From Tectiglobus sp965247245 (GTDB lineage: Bacteria > Pseudomonadota > Alphaproteobacteria > Rhizobiales > Hyphomicrobiaceae), in assembly GCA_965247245.1 (NCBI GenBank), contig CBDFGV010000003.1, forward strand, positions 2,790,001 through 2,854,000: a stretch of 64,000 bases of DNA. Direction: 5' to 3'. Of the stretch, positions 34,040-43,146 are shown in pieces. Numbering within the stretch: the stretch's first letter is position 1; the number at the start of each line of letters is the position of its first letter. A model generated the notes under the pieces. That model saw nothing but the letters and a program-made list of their open reading frames with translations, ran no database searches and was not told the DNA's origin. A program made the position numbers and the translations under genes.

Positions 34040-36346
34040 ATGGCCTTCACGTTCGCTAACTCACTGACACGCATACTTCTTGCACTCGCCACGTTCTTCA
34101 TACTTGCGCATTCAAGCGCAGCCCAGGTTCCGAACCCAATCGCTGGCAAGGCGGAGACCAGTGCACCGCCATCTCTGCCTGATCCACTGACCAAGGAAGC
34201 CATTCGCGACCTGCTGTCGACCCTAGACGACAAGCAGGTTCGCACCCTCCTCCTCAACCGTCTCAGCGAACAGGCGGATGCGCGTGCCAAGGCCATTGCT
34301 GATCAAGACAATCGATCGCTCACACAAATCATGGGTGACTACGGCGCGGCACTCTTGTCATCGATCAACACGACCTTCTCTAGGGCAAGCAAACTACCTG
34401 ACCATATTGCATCCGCTCAGGAGCAATTCTCGCAACGTCGTCAAGGCACACCACTCTCATCGTTCTTCGTCGCGCTGATCGCCGCTATTGTTGGGGGCTT
34501 TGCCGCAGCATTCATCTTGCGCAGAGCCTCGGCCAAGTTTGAAGAGAGTGTTGTTGCGGCTGTCCCTCGCTCACTCTGGCATAAAGTCAAACTTCTGGTT
34601 TGGCGGTTTGTTTTCCAGTTCAGCAGGGTCATCACGTTCTTCCTTGTGGCAACGGTCATCACACTAGCCGCGACGCGGTCTGCCTCACCGGATCGTTTCA
34701 CAATCCAGCTTATTACCGAATCCATAGCTTGGGTCTGGCTGATTATCGCCGTGACAAGGTTTGTTCTGGCACCAACAAGACCGTCACTACGGCTTTGTCC
34801 TTTCGACGATGCGACCGCCAACCTGCTAACCTGGCGCACCGGATTGATTGCCGCGATCGCCGCCGTTGGTTTCGGTTTGTTGGGATGGATGTTGCAATTC
34901 GGCATGCAGTTTGGTGCGTCACGTTTCGGCTTCTGGGTCAGCCTCGCCATGCATGCCGTCATCATCGTAACCATCTGGCAAACACGCCGCGGCATCACGG
35001 ATATGCTTTCAATTGGGCAGACAAAACCAGGCGGGTCTCTCAGTCTCGCGACCGCATGGCCTTGGATTGCCATAGGGCTTGTCGTGGCCCACTGGTTGAC
35101 CGTCGAGATCATCGTGGCGACCGGCAACGCAACCCCACAACTTCTGCCGGTCATGATGATGACCCTCGCGACCCTGATTGGGCTACCAATGATCGAACAC
35201 GGCATGCGCGCAATCATTTTGAATGCCATGCCGTTCGATGAAGAAGCGGCTCCGGCCATGTTGGCAGCACATCGTGAAACGCAACGTGGTGCCATCCGCT
35301 GTGGCCGCATCCTATTGAGCATCGCGATATTCTTCGGCTTGCTGTGGCTCTGGAGTGTTGATGTCTTTGTTTTGGCCCAGCAGGGTGTCGGCGCACGTTT
35401 CGCCGGTGCACTCATTGATGTCGCGATCATCCTCATGGTCGCTTACGCTATCTGGGAACTGGTAACGATTGTCGTGAACCGCCAGATTGCCATCGAGCGG
35501 GCAGAGATGGGGATTGATCCAGAAGCAGAGGCGATGTCCGACGGCGAAGGTGGCAAAGGCGAGTCGCGGCTAGCAACCATCCTGCCGCTGGTTCAGCTGG
35601 TCCTCCGAATTGCCATCGCAACACTCGCCAGCCTTGCGATCATCAGCGAGCTCGGCGTCAACATAACTCCGCTCCTGGCTGGTGCAGGGATCATCGGCCT
35701 TGCCATCGGTTTCGGTGCGCAAACGCTCGTCAAAGATGTCATCTCAGGAATGTTCTTCCTGATCGACGATGCGTTTCGAAAAGGTGAGTACATCGACATC
35801 GGCGATGTCAAAGGCACCGTCGAGAAAATCTCGGTTCGGTCCATGCAGCTCCGTCATCACAATGGTCCGCTCAACACTGTCCCCTTTGGCGAGATTAACT
35901 TCATCACAAACTTCTCGCGCGACTGGGTGGTGATGAAATTGCCTCTCAGGCTGACCTACGACACCGATGCTGAGAAGGTCCGCAAGATGATCAAAAAGCT
36001 CGGTCAGGAGATGCTCGAAGACCCAGTTCTAGGTCCGCAGTTTCTGCAGCCGCTGAAATCGCAGGGCGTTATTCAGATGGAAGACTCTGCGATGATCATG
36101 CGCGTCAAGTTCATGACCAAGCCTGGCGATCAATGGGTCATTAGGCGGATTGTATTCGCCAGGATTCGCGACCTGTTCGAGCGCGAGGGCATCAAGTTTG
36201 CGCACCGCGAGGTCACGGTGCGCCTCGCTGACGAAAACAATACCGAGCAGCTGAACGAACAGGAAAGAAAAGCGATTACGGCAGCGGCGCGTTCAACTTT
36301 CGAAGATACCAGCACCGGTCCGGCCGTGACGGGAGACTCACGGTAG
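34040..36346 (+). CDS. Large mechanosensitive ion channel protein, MscS family
   Basis: 768 residues. Signal peptide (about 1-27, ending SSAAQ), an extracytoplasmic helical domain (30-140), about ten membrane helices, and a C-terminal MscS core from about 525. The pore-lining helix is recognisable in LLAGAGIIGLAIGFGAQTLVKDVISGMFFLIDDAFRKGEYIDIGD, with the beta-domain NTVPFGEINFITNFSRDW after it. It is a large form like MscK/YbdG relatives and probably opens on hypo-osmotic stress. A GTG at 34028 could add four residues. It has its own promoter region after a terminator. Confidence 0.9.
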   Translation: MAFTFANSLTRILLALATFFILAHSSAAQVPNPIAGKAETSAPPSLPDPLTKEAIRDLLSTLDDKQVRTLLLNRLSEQADARAKAIADQDNRSLTQIMGDYGAALLSSINTTFSRASKLPDHIASAQEQFSQRRQGTPLSSFFVALIAAIVGGFAAAFILRRASAKFEESVVAAVPRSLWHKVKLLVWRFVFQFSRVITFFLVATVITLAATRSASPDRFTIQLITESIAWVWLIIAVTRFVLAPTRPSLRLCPFDDATANLLTWRTGLIAAIAAVGFGLLGWMLQFGMQFGASRFGFWVSLAMHAVIIVTIWQTRRGITDMLSIGQTKPGGSLSLATAWPWIAIGLVVAHWLTVEIIVATGNATPQLLPVMMMTLATLIGLPMIEHGMRAIILNAMPFDEEAAPAMLAAHRETQRGAIRCGRILLSIAIFFGLLWLWSVDVFVLAQQGVGARFAGALIDVAIILMVAYAIWELVTIVVNRQIAIERAEMGIDPEAEAMSDGEGGKGESRLATILPLVQLVLRIAIATLASLAIISELGVNITPLLAGAGIIGLAIGFGAQTLVKDVISGMFFLIDDAFRKGEYIDIGDVKGTVEKISVRSMQLRHHNGPLNTVPFGEINFITNFSRDWVVMKLPLRLTYDTDAEKVRKMIKKLGQEMLEDPVLGPQFLQPLKSQGVIQMEDSAMIMRVKFMTKPGDQWVIRRIVFARIRDLFEREGIKFAHREVTVRLADENNTEQLNEQERKAITAAARSTFEDTSTGPAVTGDSR

Positions 36347-36380
36347 CCTTTTTATCTCAGCACGGTAGTGCGATTGCCGA

Positions 36381-37367
36381 CTACCGTTGCGCCCTAACCG
36401 GTTGTGGCGCCAGGATCGTCTCCTGGGCACGCAACACAGTACGACATTCGCGCGGCAACTGCGCGAGCATCAGCGGCGGTTTCTTCTTTCGGGGCTTTCG
36501 CTTAACCGGCTTCTTAGGCTTCGGTCGTGGCTTCAGGCGAGCATGCAGCCACTTGTACCAACGATCGAGTTCTGCACCGCAGCCATCACCACCACCTGGT
36601 GGTCTTTGCCCGCGACACCCGGGGCTACCCGGTGGACAGCGCAACCGCACATGAAAATGATAATTGTGACCACGCACCGGTCGAACTTTGGACAGCCAGC
36701 CACGATCCGTTCCCGCCCATTCGCACAGCTTCTTCTTGATCGCAGGATGGACAAGAACGCGCTGCACCTCGCGGAACGACGTCGCGCGCTTGATCACACG
36801 GGCATGCGCGTCCGTCCAGACTTTCGGATTAACCGCAAGGTGGTTCTTGGTTAGCGTGAACGTTGCCGATAGACGCTCGCGCTCACGCCGCGTCAACCTG
36901 CGATCAGGCATCGGCGTCAACCAAATGTCCGCATCGAGACCAACCTGATGGCTGGCATGACTGGGTGGCATCGGTCCACCGCGAGGCATTGAGAGATCCC
37001 CGACCAGCAAGCCATTCCAACCATCGTACTTTCTCGCCTGAGCTGCGAGTTGTTTCACGAAACGAATGGTAACCGGATGAGCCCAATGCCGGTTGCGTGA
37101 CAAACGCATGGCCTGCCACGCAGGCCCGTTGTCCTCGAGCTTAACGCCACCAGCCAGACAGCCGCGTGTATAGTAGCCGTAAGTAGCAGCCTTCAGCGCC
37201 GCGCCGCGCTTCACAGCCTTGAACAGTTGCTTGGCGGTCGGTTCCGGCAACTTGCGGATCCGTTTGTCGATCGACAATGGCTTAGGATCCGGCAACGGTT
37301 GTTGCGCCAGAGCCGGAGAGGCTACTCCTGCAATCGCCAATGAGAAAATGACAGCTGTGGGCCTCAT
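36381..37367 (-). CDS. mepA: Penicillin-insensitive murein endopeptidase
   Basis: 328 residues with a signal peptide (about 1-21, ending SPALAQ). It carries the LAS-metallopeptidase motifs of MepA: GDLSMPRGGPMPPSHASHQVGLDADIWLTPMP with zinc ligands His and Asp, and the C-terminal HNYHFHVRLRCPPGSPGCRGQ. It cleaves D-Ala-meso-DAP cross-links of peptidoglycan in the periplasm. A Pro/Lys-rich tail (PKPKKPVKRKPRKKK) extends beyond the catalytic part. AAGGAG lies six bases before the ATG at 37367; a longer frame to 37406 has no such site. Confidence 0.92.
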   Translation of the reverse strand: MRPTAVIFSLAIAGVASPALAQQPLPDPKPLSIDKRIRKLPEPTAKQLFKAVKRGAALKAATYGYYTRGCLAGGVKLEDNGPAWQAMRLSRNRHWAHPVTIRFVKQLAAQARKYDGWNGLLVGDLSMPRGGPMPPSHASHQVGLDADIWLTPMPDRRLTRRERERLSATFTLTKNHLAVNPKVWTDAHARVIKRATSFREVQRVLVHPAIKKKLCEWAGTDRGWLSKVRPVRGHNYHFHVRLRCPPGSPGCRGQRPPGGGDGCGAELDRWYKWLHARLKPRPKPKKPVKRKPRKKKPPLMLAQLPRECRTVLRAQETILAPQPVRAQR

Positions 37368-37470
37368 AAAAAGCTCCTTGCGCGGCGAAGCGGAAGATTT
37401 GCTCAAGATCGGGCGAAATTAGGACTATGATGGAATTTCAGTGGATTGAGCCCCGCCCAGCGCCTGCATA

Positions 37471-37803
37471 TCATGTCGAAGTGTGATTTGACGACAGCTG
37501 AAGACCAACAACCCCGGCGACAACCAAAATCAGGCTCACGATCTTGAGTGCAGACACCGGCTCGCGGAAGTAGGTAATGCCGATTATGGCGATCAGCGCG
37601 GTACCTGCTCCTGCCCAGATCGCATAAGCAATCGACAACTCGATGTACTTGAGCGTAATCGTCAATCCCGCAAGCGCGGCGCTGTAACACACAAACACAG
37701 CCACCGACGGCCAAAACACGGTGAAGCCTTGCGACAGCTTCATCATTGTCGAACCCACAACTTCAAGCAGGATTGTGCCGGCCAGAATGAGCCATGCGAA
37801 CAT
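37471..37803 (-). CDS. Small multidrug resistance (SMR) transporter
   Basis: 110 residues with four membrane helices. The essential membrane glutamate is in ILLEVVGSTMMKLSQGF, and the family pattern SIAYAIWAGAGTALIAIIG and SALKIVSLILVVAGVVGLQL is complete. It resembles EmrE/SugE proteins and exports cationic compounds or guanidinium in exchange for protons. It can act as a dimer on its own, and no paired SMR gene lies beside it. The ATG at 37803 is chosen; four more residues are possible upstream. Confidence 0.9.
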   Translation of the reverse strand: MFAWLILAGTILLEVVGSTMMKLSQGFTVFWPSVAVFVCYSAALAGLTITLKYIELSIAYAIWAGAGTALIAIIGITYFREPVSALKIVSLILVVAGVVGLQLSSNHTST

Positions 37804-37896
37804 GATAGACCTCAATGATTGTGTCCCGCAGTGTAGTGACGGGACGTCGCCAAGATGAAACTATAGCGTTGCTAGCATCAATAGGGCCCTGAGCCG

Positions 37897-38559
37897 ATGT
37901 CAAAAATGTTTGTGCTCGACAACCTGCCAAAGACACAACCCGCAGCTCACATCGTGTTGGCGCATGGCTCTATGGCGGCCGTGGACAGCCCGTTTCTAGA
38001 ACAGCTCGCGCATGCCCTCGTTGGCCATGGCCTTGCTGTACATCGCTTCGAGTTCGACTACATGGCAGCACGCCGTACAACGGGCAAGAAGCGCCCGCCA
38101 CCCAAAGCCGAGAAGCTGATTGATGAATACCGTAATGCCATCGCGCAAGTTCAAGCGTCCAACAACATTGATGGTGCCAAGATCATTATTGGCGGCAAGT
38201 CACTCGGTGGACGCGTCGCCTCCATGGTCGCGACGGAAAGCTTCGAGAATGGGGACATCGACGGCATCGCTTGTCTCGGCTATCCGTTTCATCCTCCCAA
38301 AAAGCCAGACAAACTTCGCACCAGCCATCTGGAAGATTTCCCATGCCCGGCACTCATTCTTCAAGGTGAGCGAGACCCGTTCGGCACGCCAGACGAAGTC
38401 TCGGGTTATAATCTCGATCCGCGCATTCAACTGCATTGGATCGGCGATGGCGACCATGACTTCGCGGCGCGCAAACGCTCCGGTTTCACCCAGGAGGGCA
38501 ATATCGCGACCGCAGCTGAAGCGATCGCACAATTCGCCGCTGGCTTGAAACAGAATTGA
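37897..38559 (+). CDS. Alpha/beta hydrolase, TEX30/KANL3-like
   Basis: 220 residues. The fold is shown by HIVLAHGSMAAVDSPFLEQLA near the N-terminus, the nucleophile elbow GGKSLGGRVAS (serine after GGK), FPCPALILQGERDPFGTPDEV with the acid residue, and the catalytic histidine in WIGDGDHDF. The pattern GGKSxGGR is typical of the TEX30/KANL3 group, annotated only as hydrolases. It is cytoplasmic. It is divergent from the SMR gene with about 93 bases between starts. Confidence 0.85.
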   Translation: MSKMFVLDNLPKTQPAAHIVLAHGSMAAVDSPFLEQLAHALVGHGLAVHRFEFDYMAARRTTGKKRPPPKAEKLIDEYRNAIAQVQASNNIDGAKIIIGGKSLGGRVASMVATESFENGDIDGIACLGYPFHPPKKPDKLRTSHLEDFPCPALILQGERDPFGTPDEVSGYNLDPRIQLHWIGDGDHDFAARKRSGFTQEGNIATAAEAIAQFAAGLKQN

Positions 38560-38646
38560 TCAATCCAATAGTGCAATTGCCACATACGTCTGATTTGATG
38601 CCAGAAACAACATCAGCCACGCTGACCACTGCCGGGAGTTTCCTCA

Positions 38647-39129
38647 ATGAACCCAATAAAGATTGTCTTTGGCGTATGCATACTCCTGGCGAGCAGCGCA
38701 ACTGCCCTAGCGCAATGCAATGTCAGGAGCCTTGAACGTTTCCTCGACAAGCGCGCCTTTGAACTCTCTGCCCAGCAGAAAATCGAACTCTATTCTGATC
38801 GCCTGGTCCGCTACTACGACAAGCGAAACGTGTCGCGCCAGTCTGTCTTGCGCTCGATGCAGAACTGGGAACGGCGCTGGCCGGAGCGGATTTACAAGTT
38901 CATTCGCGTCACGGACTTCAAAGAGACTGATGAACGCGATGCCTGCCGCGTAACCTTTGATTACCGGTTCCTTGCATACAGTCCGCAACGAGACAGAATC
39001 TCAGCAGGGATTGGCTCATCAACTCTCGTTCTCGCAGACCTCGACGGAAGTGGAGACTTTCGCATTATCGGCGAGCTGGGGGATGTCCGTTGCCGAGGCC
39101 TCAGAAAGTTTGCCCGTAGCCGTTGCTGA
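38647..39129 (+). CDS. Exported protein of unknown function
   Basis: 160 residues with a signal peptide (about 1-22, ending TALAQ). The mature region has arginine-rich helices (RSLERFLDKRAF, RQSVLRSMQNWERRW), then beta-type sequence with ADLDGSGDFRIIGE, a short Asp/Gly segment resembling calcium-binding or FG-GAP loops, and four cysteines that could pair. It is likely periplasmic. It follows the hydrolase gene after 87 bases. The family is not recognised. Confidence 0.68.
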   Translation: MNPIKIVFGVCILLASSATALAQCNVRSLERFLDKRAFELSAQQKIELYSDRLVRYYDKRNVSRQSVLRSMQNWERRWPERIYKFIRVTDFKETDERDACRVTFDYRFLAYSPQRDRISAGIGSSTLVLADLDGSGDFRIIGELGDVRCRGLRKFARSRC

Positions 39130-39342
39130 GTTTGATCGGGCACCATGGCTTCACCGAAGTGACAGCTCGTCGATAAGGCGACGCCGGCAACACGGATGTC
39201 TCAACCACACAGAGATGGCATCGCGCGCGTTCAGACTGTAGTCTGATCGAGCGCTTGCCTGACATTTCGCCCGCGCAAGTAGAAATCCACCTGTTTAGAG
39301 ACGCAGCCGAAAACTGTATTGGTACAAATATTGGAGTTCCCG

Positions 39343-41001
39343 ATGGAATATTTTGATCTTGGACCGTATAGCCGGAAGGTCACCACCTCTTCGACTGATG
39401 CACAAATGTGGTTCGACCGTGGGCTGAACTGGCTGTTTGGCTTTAATCACGGCGAAGCCATCAAATGCTTCAAGAAGGCAATCGAACACGATGCCGGCTG
39501 CGCCATGGCCCATTGGGGTATCAGTTATGCGTCAGGGCCGAACTACAATTTGCCCTGGCATCTCTACGATCCCAAAGGCAAGCAGAAAGCCTTGGAAGCG
39601 TCCTACGACGCCATGCAGGCCGCGCTCGCCCTGGTCGACAAAGTCAGCCCTGTTGAGCAGGCCATGATCCGTGCACTTGAGGCCCGCTACCAGGGCCGTG
39701 AGGCATTGGAAGACATGTCACCGTGGGACAAAGCATTCACCACCGAGATGCGGAAGATCCACGAAGCGCATCCGGATGACCTGGAAGTCCGCTCCGCATT
39801 TGTCGAAGCCATTATGGACGAGACGCCTTGGCAGATGTGGGATCTCACCACAGGCCAGCCGGCTGAGGACGCGGGCACAGTCGAAGCCATGAAGGTCCTT
39901 GAAGACGCCTTCAACAATATCCCAGCCTCCTGGGACCATCCCGGCCTACTGCACCTCTACGTCCACCTGATGGAGATGTCGCCATTCCCGCAGAAGGCCT
40001 TGCGCGCGGGTGACCGCCTGCGCCAGATCATGCCGGATTCAGGGCACCTCATTCATATGCCGACCCACATTGACGTGCTCTGTGGGCACTATCACGATGT
40101 CATGGTGTACAATCAAAAGGCGCTTGGGCCGGACCGCAGGTTTCTCGCCTACTCCGATGATCCAGGCATCTACCTGATCTACATCATTCACAACTTCCAC
40201 TTTGCGATCTACGGCGCCATGTTCCTCGGCCAATTCGCACCAGCGATCGCAGCCGCCGAGGAGCTTATCGCAACCGTCCCCGAAGCCGCTCTGCGGGTTG
40301 AGTCACCGCCCATGGCTGACTTCCTCGAGGGATACCTCACGATGAAGCAGCACGTGCTCGTCCGCTTCGGAAAGTGGCAGGAAATCATTGATCAGGACCT
40401 GCCGGAAGACAAAGAGCTCTACTGCTCTAATGTCGCCATGATGCATTACGCCAAGGCGGTGGCTCATTCAGCGGTCGGCAACGTCGAGCAAGCTGAAACC
40501 GAAAAAGCCAACTTCCTGGATGCAAAGACACGGGTTCCCGATAGTCGCCGCGTCCACAACAACAAGATGGAAGACCTGCTCGCCGTCGCAGAAGAAATGC
40601 TGAACGGCGAATTGGAATACCGCAAAGGCAACTATGATGCCGCTTTCGCGCATTTGCGCAAATCGGTCGAGCTGGATGACGCGCTCCCCTATGACGAGCC
40701 CTGGGGTTGGATGCAACCAGCACGGCATGCGCTCGGCGCGCTGCTGCTCGAACAGGGTCACGTTGAAGAGGCCGAAGCGGTTTATCGCTCAGATCTCGGA
40801 ATTGACGGCAAGCTCAGCCGAGCCTGCCAACATCCGGAAAACGTTTGGTCACTGCACGGCCTCTATGAATGCCTGACACGTCGCGGTGAAAAGGTGGAGT
40901 CAGCCCTGATAAAGCCGCGCCTGGATCTTGCAGTGGCACGCGCCGAAGTTCCTATCAAGGCATCGTGCTTCTGTCGCCAGGTTGCGATGGCTGCAGAGTA
41001 A
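39343..41001 (+). CDS. Tetratricopeptide repeat protein, TTC38-like
   Basis: 552 residues, without a signal peptide, so cytoplasmic. TPR-like helix pairs run through the protein, starting AQMWFDRGLNWLFGFNHGEAIKCFKKAIEHDAGCAMAHWGISYA and ending HALGALLLEQGHVEEAEAVYRSDL. The layout (YxxGPNYN block, HIPTHIDV-like motif LIHMPTHIDVLCGHY, DFLEGYLTMKQHVLVRFGKWQEII) resembles bacterial relatives of the eukaryotic protein TTC38. Function is unknown; protein binding is expected. GGAG lies six bases before the ATG at 39343. It is convergent with the TerB gene. Confidence 0.82.
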   Translation: MEYFDLGPYSRKVTTSSTDAQMWFDRGLNWLFGFNHGEAIKCFKKAIEHDAGCAMAHWGISYASGPNYNLPWHLYDPKGKQKALEASYDAMQAALALVDKVSPVEQAMIRALEARYQGREALEDMSPWDKAFTTEMRKIHEAHPDDLEVRSAFVEAIMDETPWQMWDLTTGQPAEDAGTVEAMKVLEDAFNNIPASWDHPGLLHLYVHLMEMSPFPQKALRAGDRLRQIMPDSGHLIHMPTHIDVLCGHYHDVMVYNQKALGPDRRFLAYSDDPGIYLIYIIHNFHFAIYGAMFLGQFAPAIAAAEELIATVPEAALRVESPPMADFLEGYLTMKQHVLVRFGKWQEIIDQDLPEDKELYCSNVAMMHYAKAVAHSAVGNVEQAETEKANFLDAKTRVPDSRRVHNNKMEDLLAVAEEMLNGELEYRKGNYDAAFAHLRKSVELDDALPYDEPWGWMQPARHALGALLLEQGHVEEAEAVYRSDLGIDGKLSRACQHPENVWSLHGLYECLTRRGEKVESALIKPRLDLAVARAEVPIKASCFCRQVAMAAE

Positions 41002-41007
41002 TCACTC

Positions 41008-41046
41008 AAAAAAGACGACGCCTGCTCCAGTTTGGCGGAGCAGGCG
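41008..41046 (-). terminator. Bidirectional terminator between TPR and TerB genes
   Basis: A perfect 10-bp stem (CGCCTGCTCC pairing with GGAGCAGGCG) with an 8-base loop. On the minus strand it is followed by TTTTTT a few bases later, making a strong terminator for the TerB gene; on the plus strand it lies just after the TPR gene stop. Confidence 0.8.
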
Positions 41047-41073
41047 CAATTCTCAGCCATCAACTGAGCGAAG

Positions 41074-41487
41074 CTAGAGACTGCGGTGGCGCACGGCAGC
41101 GCAGCGTGCCAACGCAGCAACGATCAGTGGGTCCAGCTGCAGCCGACCGGCGAGCAATTGTAGAAAACGGCGCTCAGCCGGATTAGATCTTTGATCCGAT
41201 GCTGCAACATCGGCAGACAATGCAAAGGCCGTCTCTCGCAGATGTTCCGGCAGCGCTGCCGCAATCATGTTGAGCACGGTATTCAGACCATCGGATCCTG
41301 ACACAACCTTTGCGCATTCCCGCGACTCAGTAATCAGGTCATTTTCGTCAAAGTCCTGGAACACAGGAAGTTCTTTGACGATCCAACCGATCCGTCCCAA
41401 CTCGGCATCTGACATCCTGTTGTCTGAGGCTGATGTGGTGATCATTGCGTAAATGATTGCCTGTTGTGGCGATAAGCTACTGGCCAT
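41074..41487 (-). CDS. TerB-family protein
   Basis: 137 residues, all helical. It shows the TerB-like pattern: QQAIIYAMITTSASDNRMSDAELGRIGWIVKELPVF with an acidic loop, a central helix pair and DQRSNPAERRFLQLLAGRLQLDPL in the second half. There is no membrane segment, so the protein is cytoplasmic. TerB domains are linked to tellurite resistance and stress signalling, with no proven activity here. It has its own terminator and is the second TerB-type protein in this window after the DUF533 gene at 8669. Confidence 0.8.
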   Translation of the reverse strand: MASSLSPQQAIIYAMITTSASDNRMSDAELGRIGWIVKELPVFQDFDENDLITESRECAKVVSGSDGLNTVLNMIAAALPEHLRETAFALSADVAASDQRSNPAERRFLQLLAGRLQLDPLIVAALARCAAVRHRSL

Positions 41488-41685
41488 GAGAGCTCACTGT
41501 CCTTCTCATTGCTTTTGATCATCTTTGGAGCATGACCACCTATCTCATGCCGGCGACCAGACTGGCAAGTGCGACCGTCGAGCCGTGCCTATAGCTCTGA
41601 TTCGAGTACGAATTTTGATTATAATGATGGCAGCGCAATGCAATGCGCGGGGCGCCAGTGCCAAGCCCGACAGAACCGAACAGAG

Positions 41686-42348
41686 CTAAGACGACTGCGC
41701 CTGCCAATCTGACATGATCGCTGCTGGAACGGCCCGTTTACGAAATTGCTGCCGCACATCGCGCCAACGAAACAGGATTGAGTTCGTGACCACCTCCTGG
41801 TCTTCGGCCATGAATTCTCTGGTGACGGGTGCACGTAGAACAAGCTCTGCAGGGCTCGCGACAAACACATCCGTCAGGATATCAAGTTTATCCCAATCAA
41901 CCGTTGCAAGACGCGCATCAAAGGCACGACGCGCTTCGCGGCCCGCGACACCAGCATCTTCCTCAACAAACGATTGGGTAACGGCCCTCTCAAAGCATTC
42001 AGCCGCCACGCTGCTGCACTGATCGTTAGTCGTGTCGCCGGACTCTAAGCGTATGTGATGAACTGCAAACACAGTCAGATCCGAGATGCAGGCCCCATAA
42101 ACATGCCATTTGGCCTGATTGATCGAGTCAACGAAGGCATCGTCCTGGAACAGCTCCGTGTAACGCGTCCCCATCCGCGTCTTGAGATAACCGTAGAGCG
42201 AAGTCTGGCCGATGTAAGCGGAACGACTTTCGACGAACTCTACAAGCGCTTCAAATGTCTCGATTTTTCTGGTGTCCTGACGACCAGGAACGTAGCTGCG
42301 CATATGCCGAAGCAGAGTAGAAACATCCTCAATCGTCGGCAGCTTCAC
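41686..42348 (-). CDS. Alphaproteobacterial protein of unknown function (often labelled esterase)
   Basis: About 220 residues, helical, with no signal peptide. Conserved-looking blocks are LPTIEDVSTLLRHMRSYVPGRQDTRKIETFEALVEFVESRSAYIGQTSLYGYLKTRMGTRYTELF and a second half with REARRAFDARLATVDWDKL and ELVLRAPVTREFMAEDQEVVTNSILFRWRDVRQ. No serine-hydrolase motif is seen, so the esterase label used for relatives is not supported here. A GTG start at 42348 is chosen because GAGGAG lies nine bases before it; upstream frame to 42540 looks non-coding. It is divergent from the symporter operon. Confidence 0.62.
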   Translation of the reverse strand: MKLPTIEDVSTLLRHMRSYVPGRQDTRKIETFEALVEFVESRSAYIGQTSLYGYLKTRMGTRYTELFQDDAFVDSINQAKWHVYGACISDLTVFAVHHIRLESGDTTNDQCSSVAAECFERAVTQSFVEEDAGVAGREARRAFDARLATVDWDKLDILTDVFVASPAELVLRAPVTREFMAEDQEVVTNSILFRWRDVRQQFRKRAVPAAIMSDWQAQSS

Positions 42349-42798
42349 GCGCAAGCACTCCTCGAAAAGGGCTGGGAAACTACGTTCATGACCCACCGCT
42401 GTCAATCTTGGCAGTCTTAGACTTAAAGACAATTTCCGTAGCGTTGGAAGACTGCAAAATGGATTCTGCGACTTCGGGGGCAAAGAAATGATGGCAGGCC
42501 GACATGATCGTTGGCTGGCGCTTTCCAATGCACCGGCCAAACAACTGCAAATCCTACTGCGCGTCTTTCGACGATTTTCGCGGACTGGTAGTGCAGTCTT
42601 CGCTCATTGCGAATTGCGTCAATCCCCGTATTGCGTGACGGCACGCGCGACCGCGCCCGATCGCTTGCTGCATCTTGGAACAAGCCATTTCAACAACAAG
42701 GAAATTCCAAGAAATGCCCGGCCGCGTAGCAACAAAACGCTAGGGCAATACCTAGAGATAATCATGGCAAACATGAAAACTACCTGGGAGAGAAATCA
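42349..42798. other. Divergent upstream region of the sodium symporter operon
   Basis: About 450 bases between the orphan gene (minus) and the symporter small subunit (plus). Overlapping open frames exist on both strands, but none shows a recognisable family, a good ribosome binding site or normal composition. It probably holds regulatory sequence for the transporter; no specific site was identified. Confidence 0.45.
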
Positions 42799-43068
42799 AT
42801 GTCTGAACCTTCAGAAGCCGCCAAGCGGCACTGGAGCAGTACATTCTGGTTGACGGTGTTCATCCTGCTGCTCTGGTTCATTTTTGCCTTTGTTGTGCAT
42901 TGGTACGCAAAAGAGCTCAACACGATGAGCTTCATGGGCTTCCCGCTTGGCTACTACTTGGCCGTGCAGGGCTCCCTGGCAATCTTCGTTGTCCTCATCT
43001 TCGTCCAGAACTGGATTCAGGACGCCATCGATAGTGCCAACGGCTTTGATGGCGGCGAGGAAAGCTAA
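42799..43068 (+). CDS. Sodium/substrate symporter small subunit (DUF4212)
   Basis: 89 residues with two membrane helices (about 15-37, FWLTVFILLLWFIFAFVVHWY, and 48-70). The DUF4212 features WSSTFWLT and FPLGYYLAVQGSLAIFVVLIFVQNWIQ are present. This small subunit is always found before a large SSS-family permease and forms a two-part transporter with it. The gene ends 78 bases before the permease start; an imperfect hairpin with a TTCG loop lies in that gap. Confidence 0.92.
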   Translation: MSEPSEAAKRHWSSTFWLTVFILLLWFIFAFVVHWYAKELNTMSFMGFPLGYYLAVQGSLAIFVVLIFVQNWIQDAIDSANGFDGGEES

Positions 43069-43146
43069 CGCGTGCGCGCGTCTCAATTCCAATGGGCCTT
43101 CGGGCCATGCATGAGATCAAGCAACAAGTCTCCGTAAGGATTGGAA

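Noticed and set aside
34441..35436. Minus-strand open frame of 331 codons inside the MscS gene
   Set aside because: Antisense to the membrane domain of the channel protein; the translation is Ser/Thr/Met/Arg-rich with no structure expected for a protein.
36362..36387. 8-bp hairpin at the end of mepA as a terminator
   Set aside because: It overlaps the mepA stop and no T-run follows on either strand, so termination is not supported.
42055..42853. Two plus-strand frames before the symporter small subunit
   Set aside because: One is antisense to the orphan gene; the other overlaps the DUF4212 start. Neither has family features.
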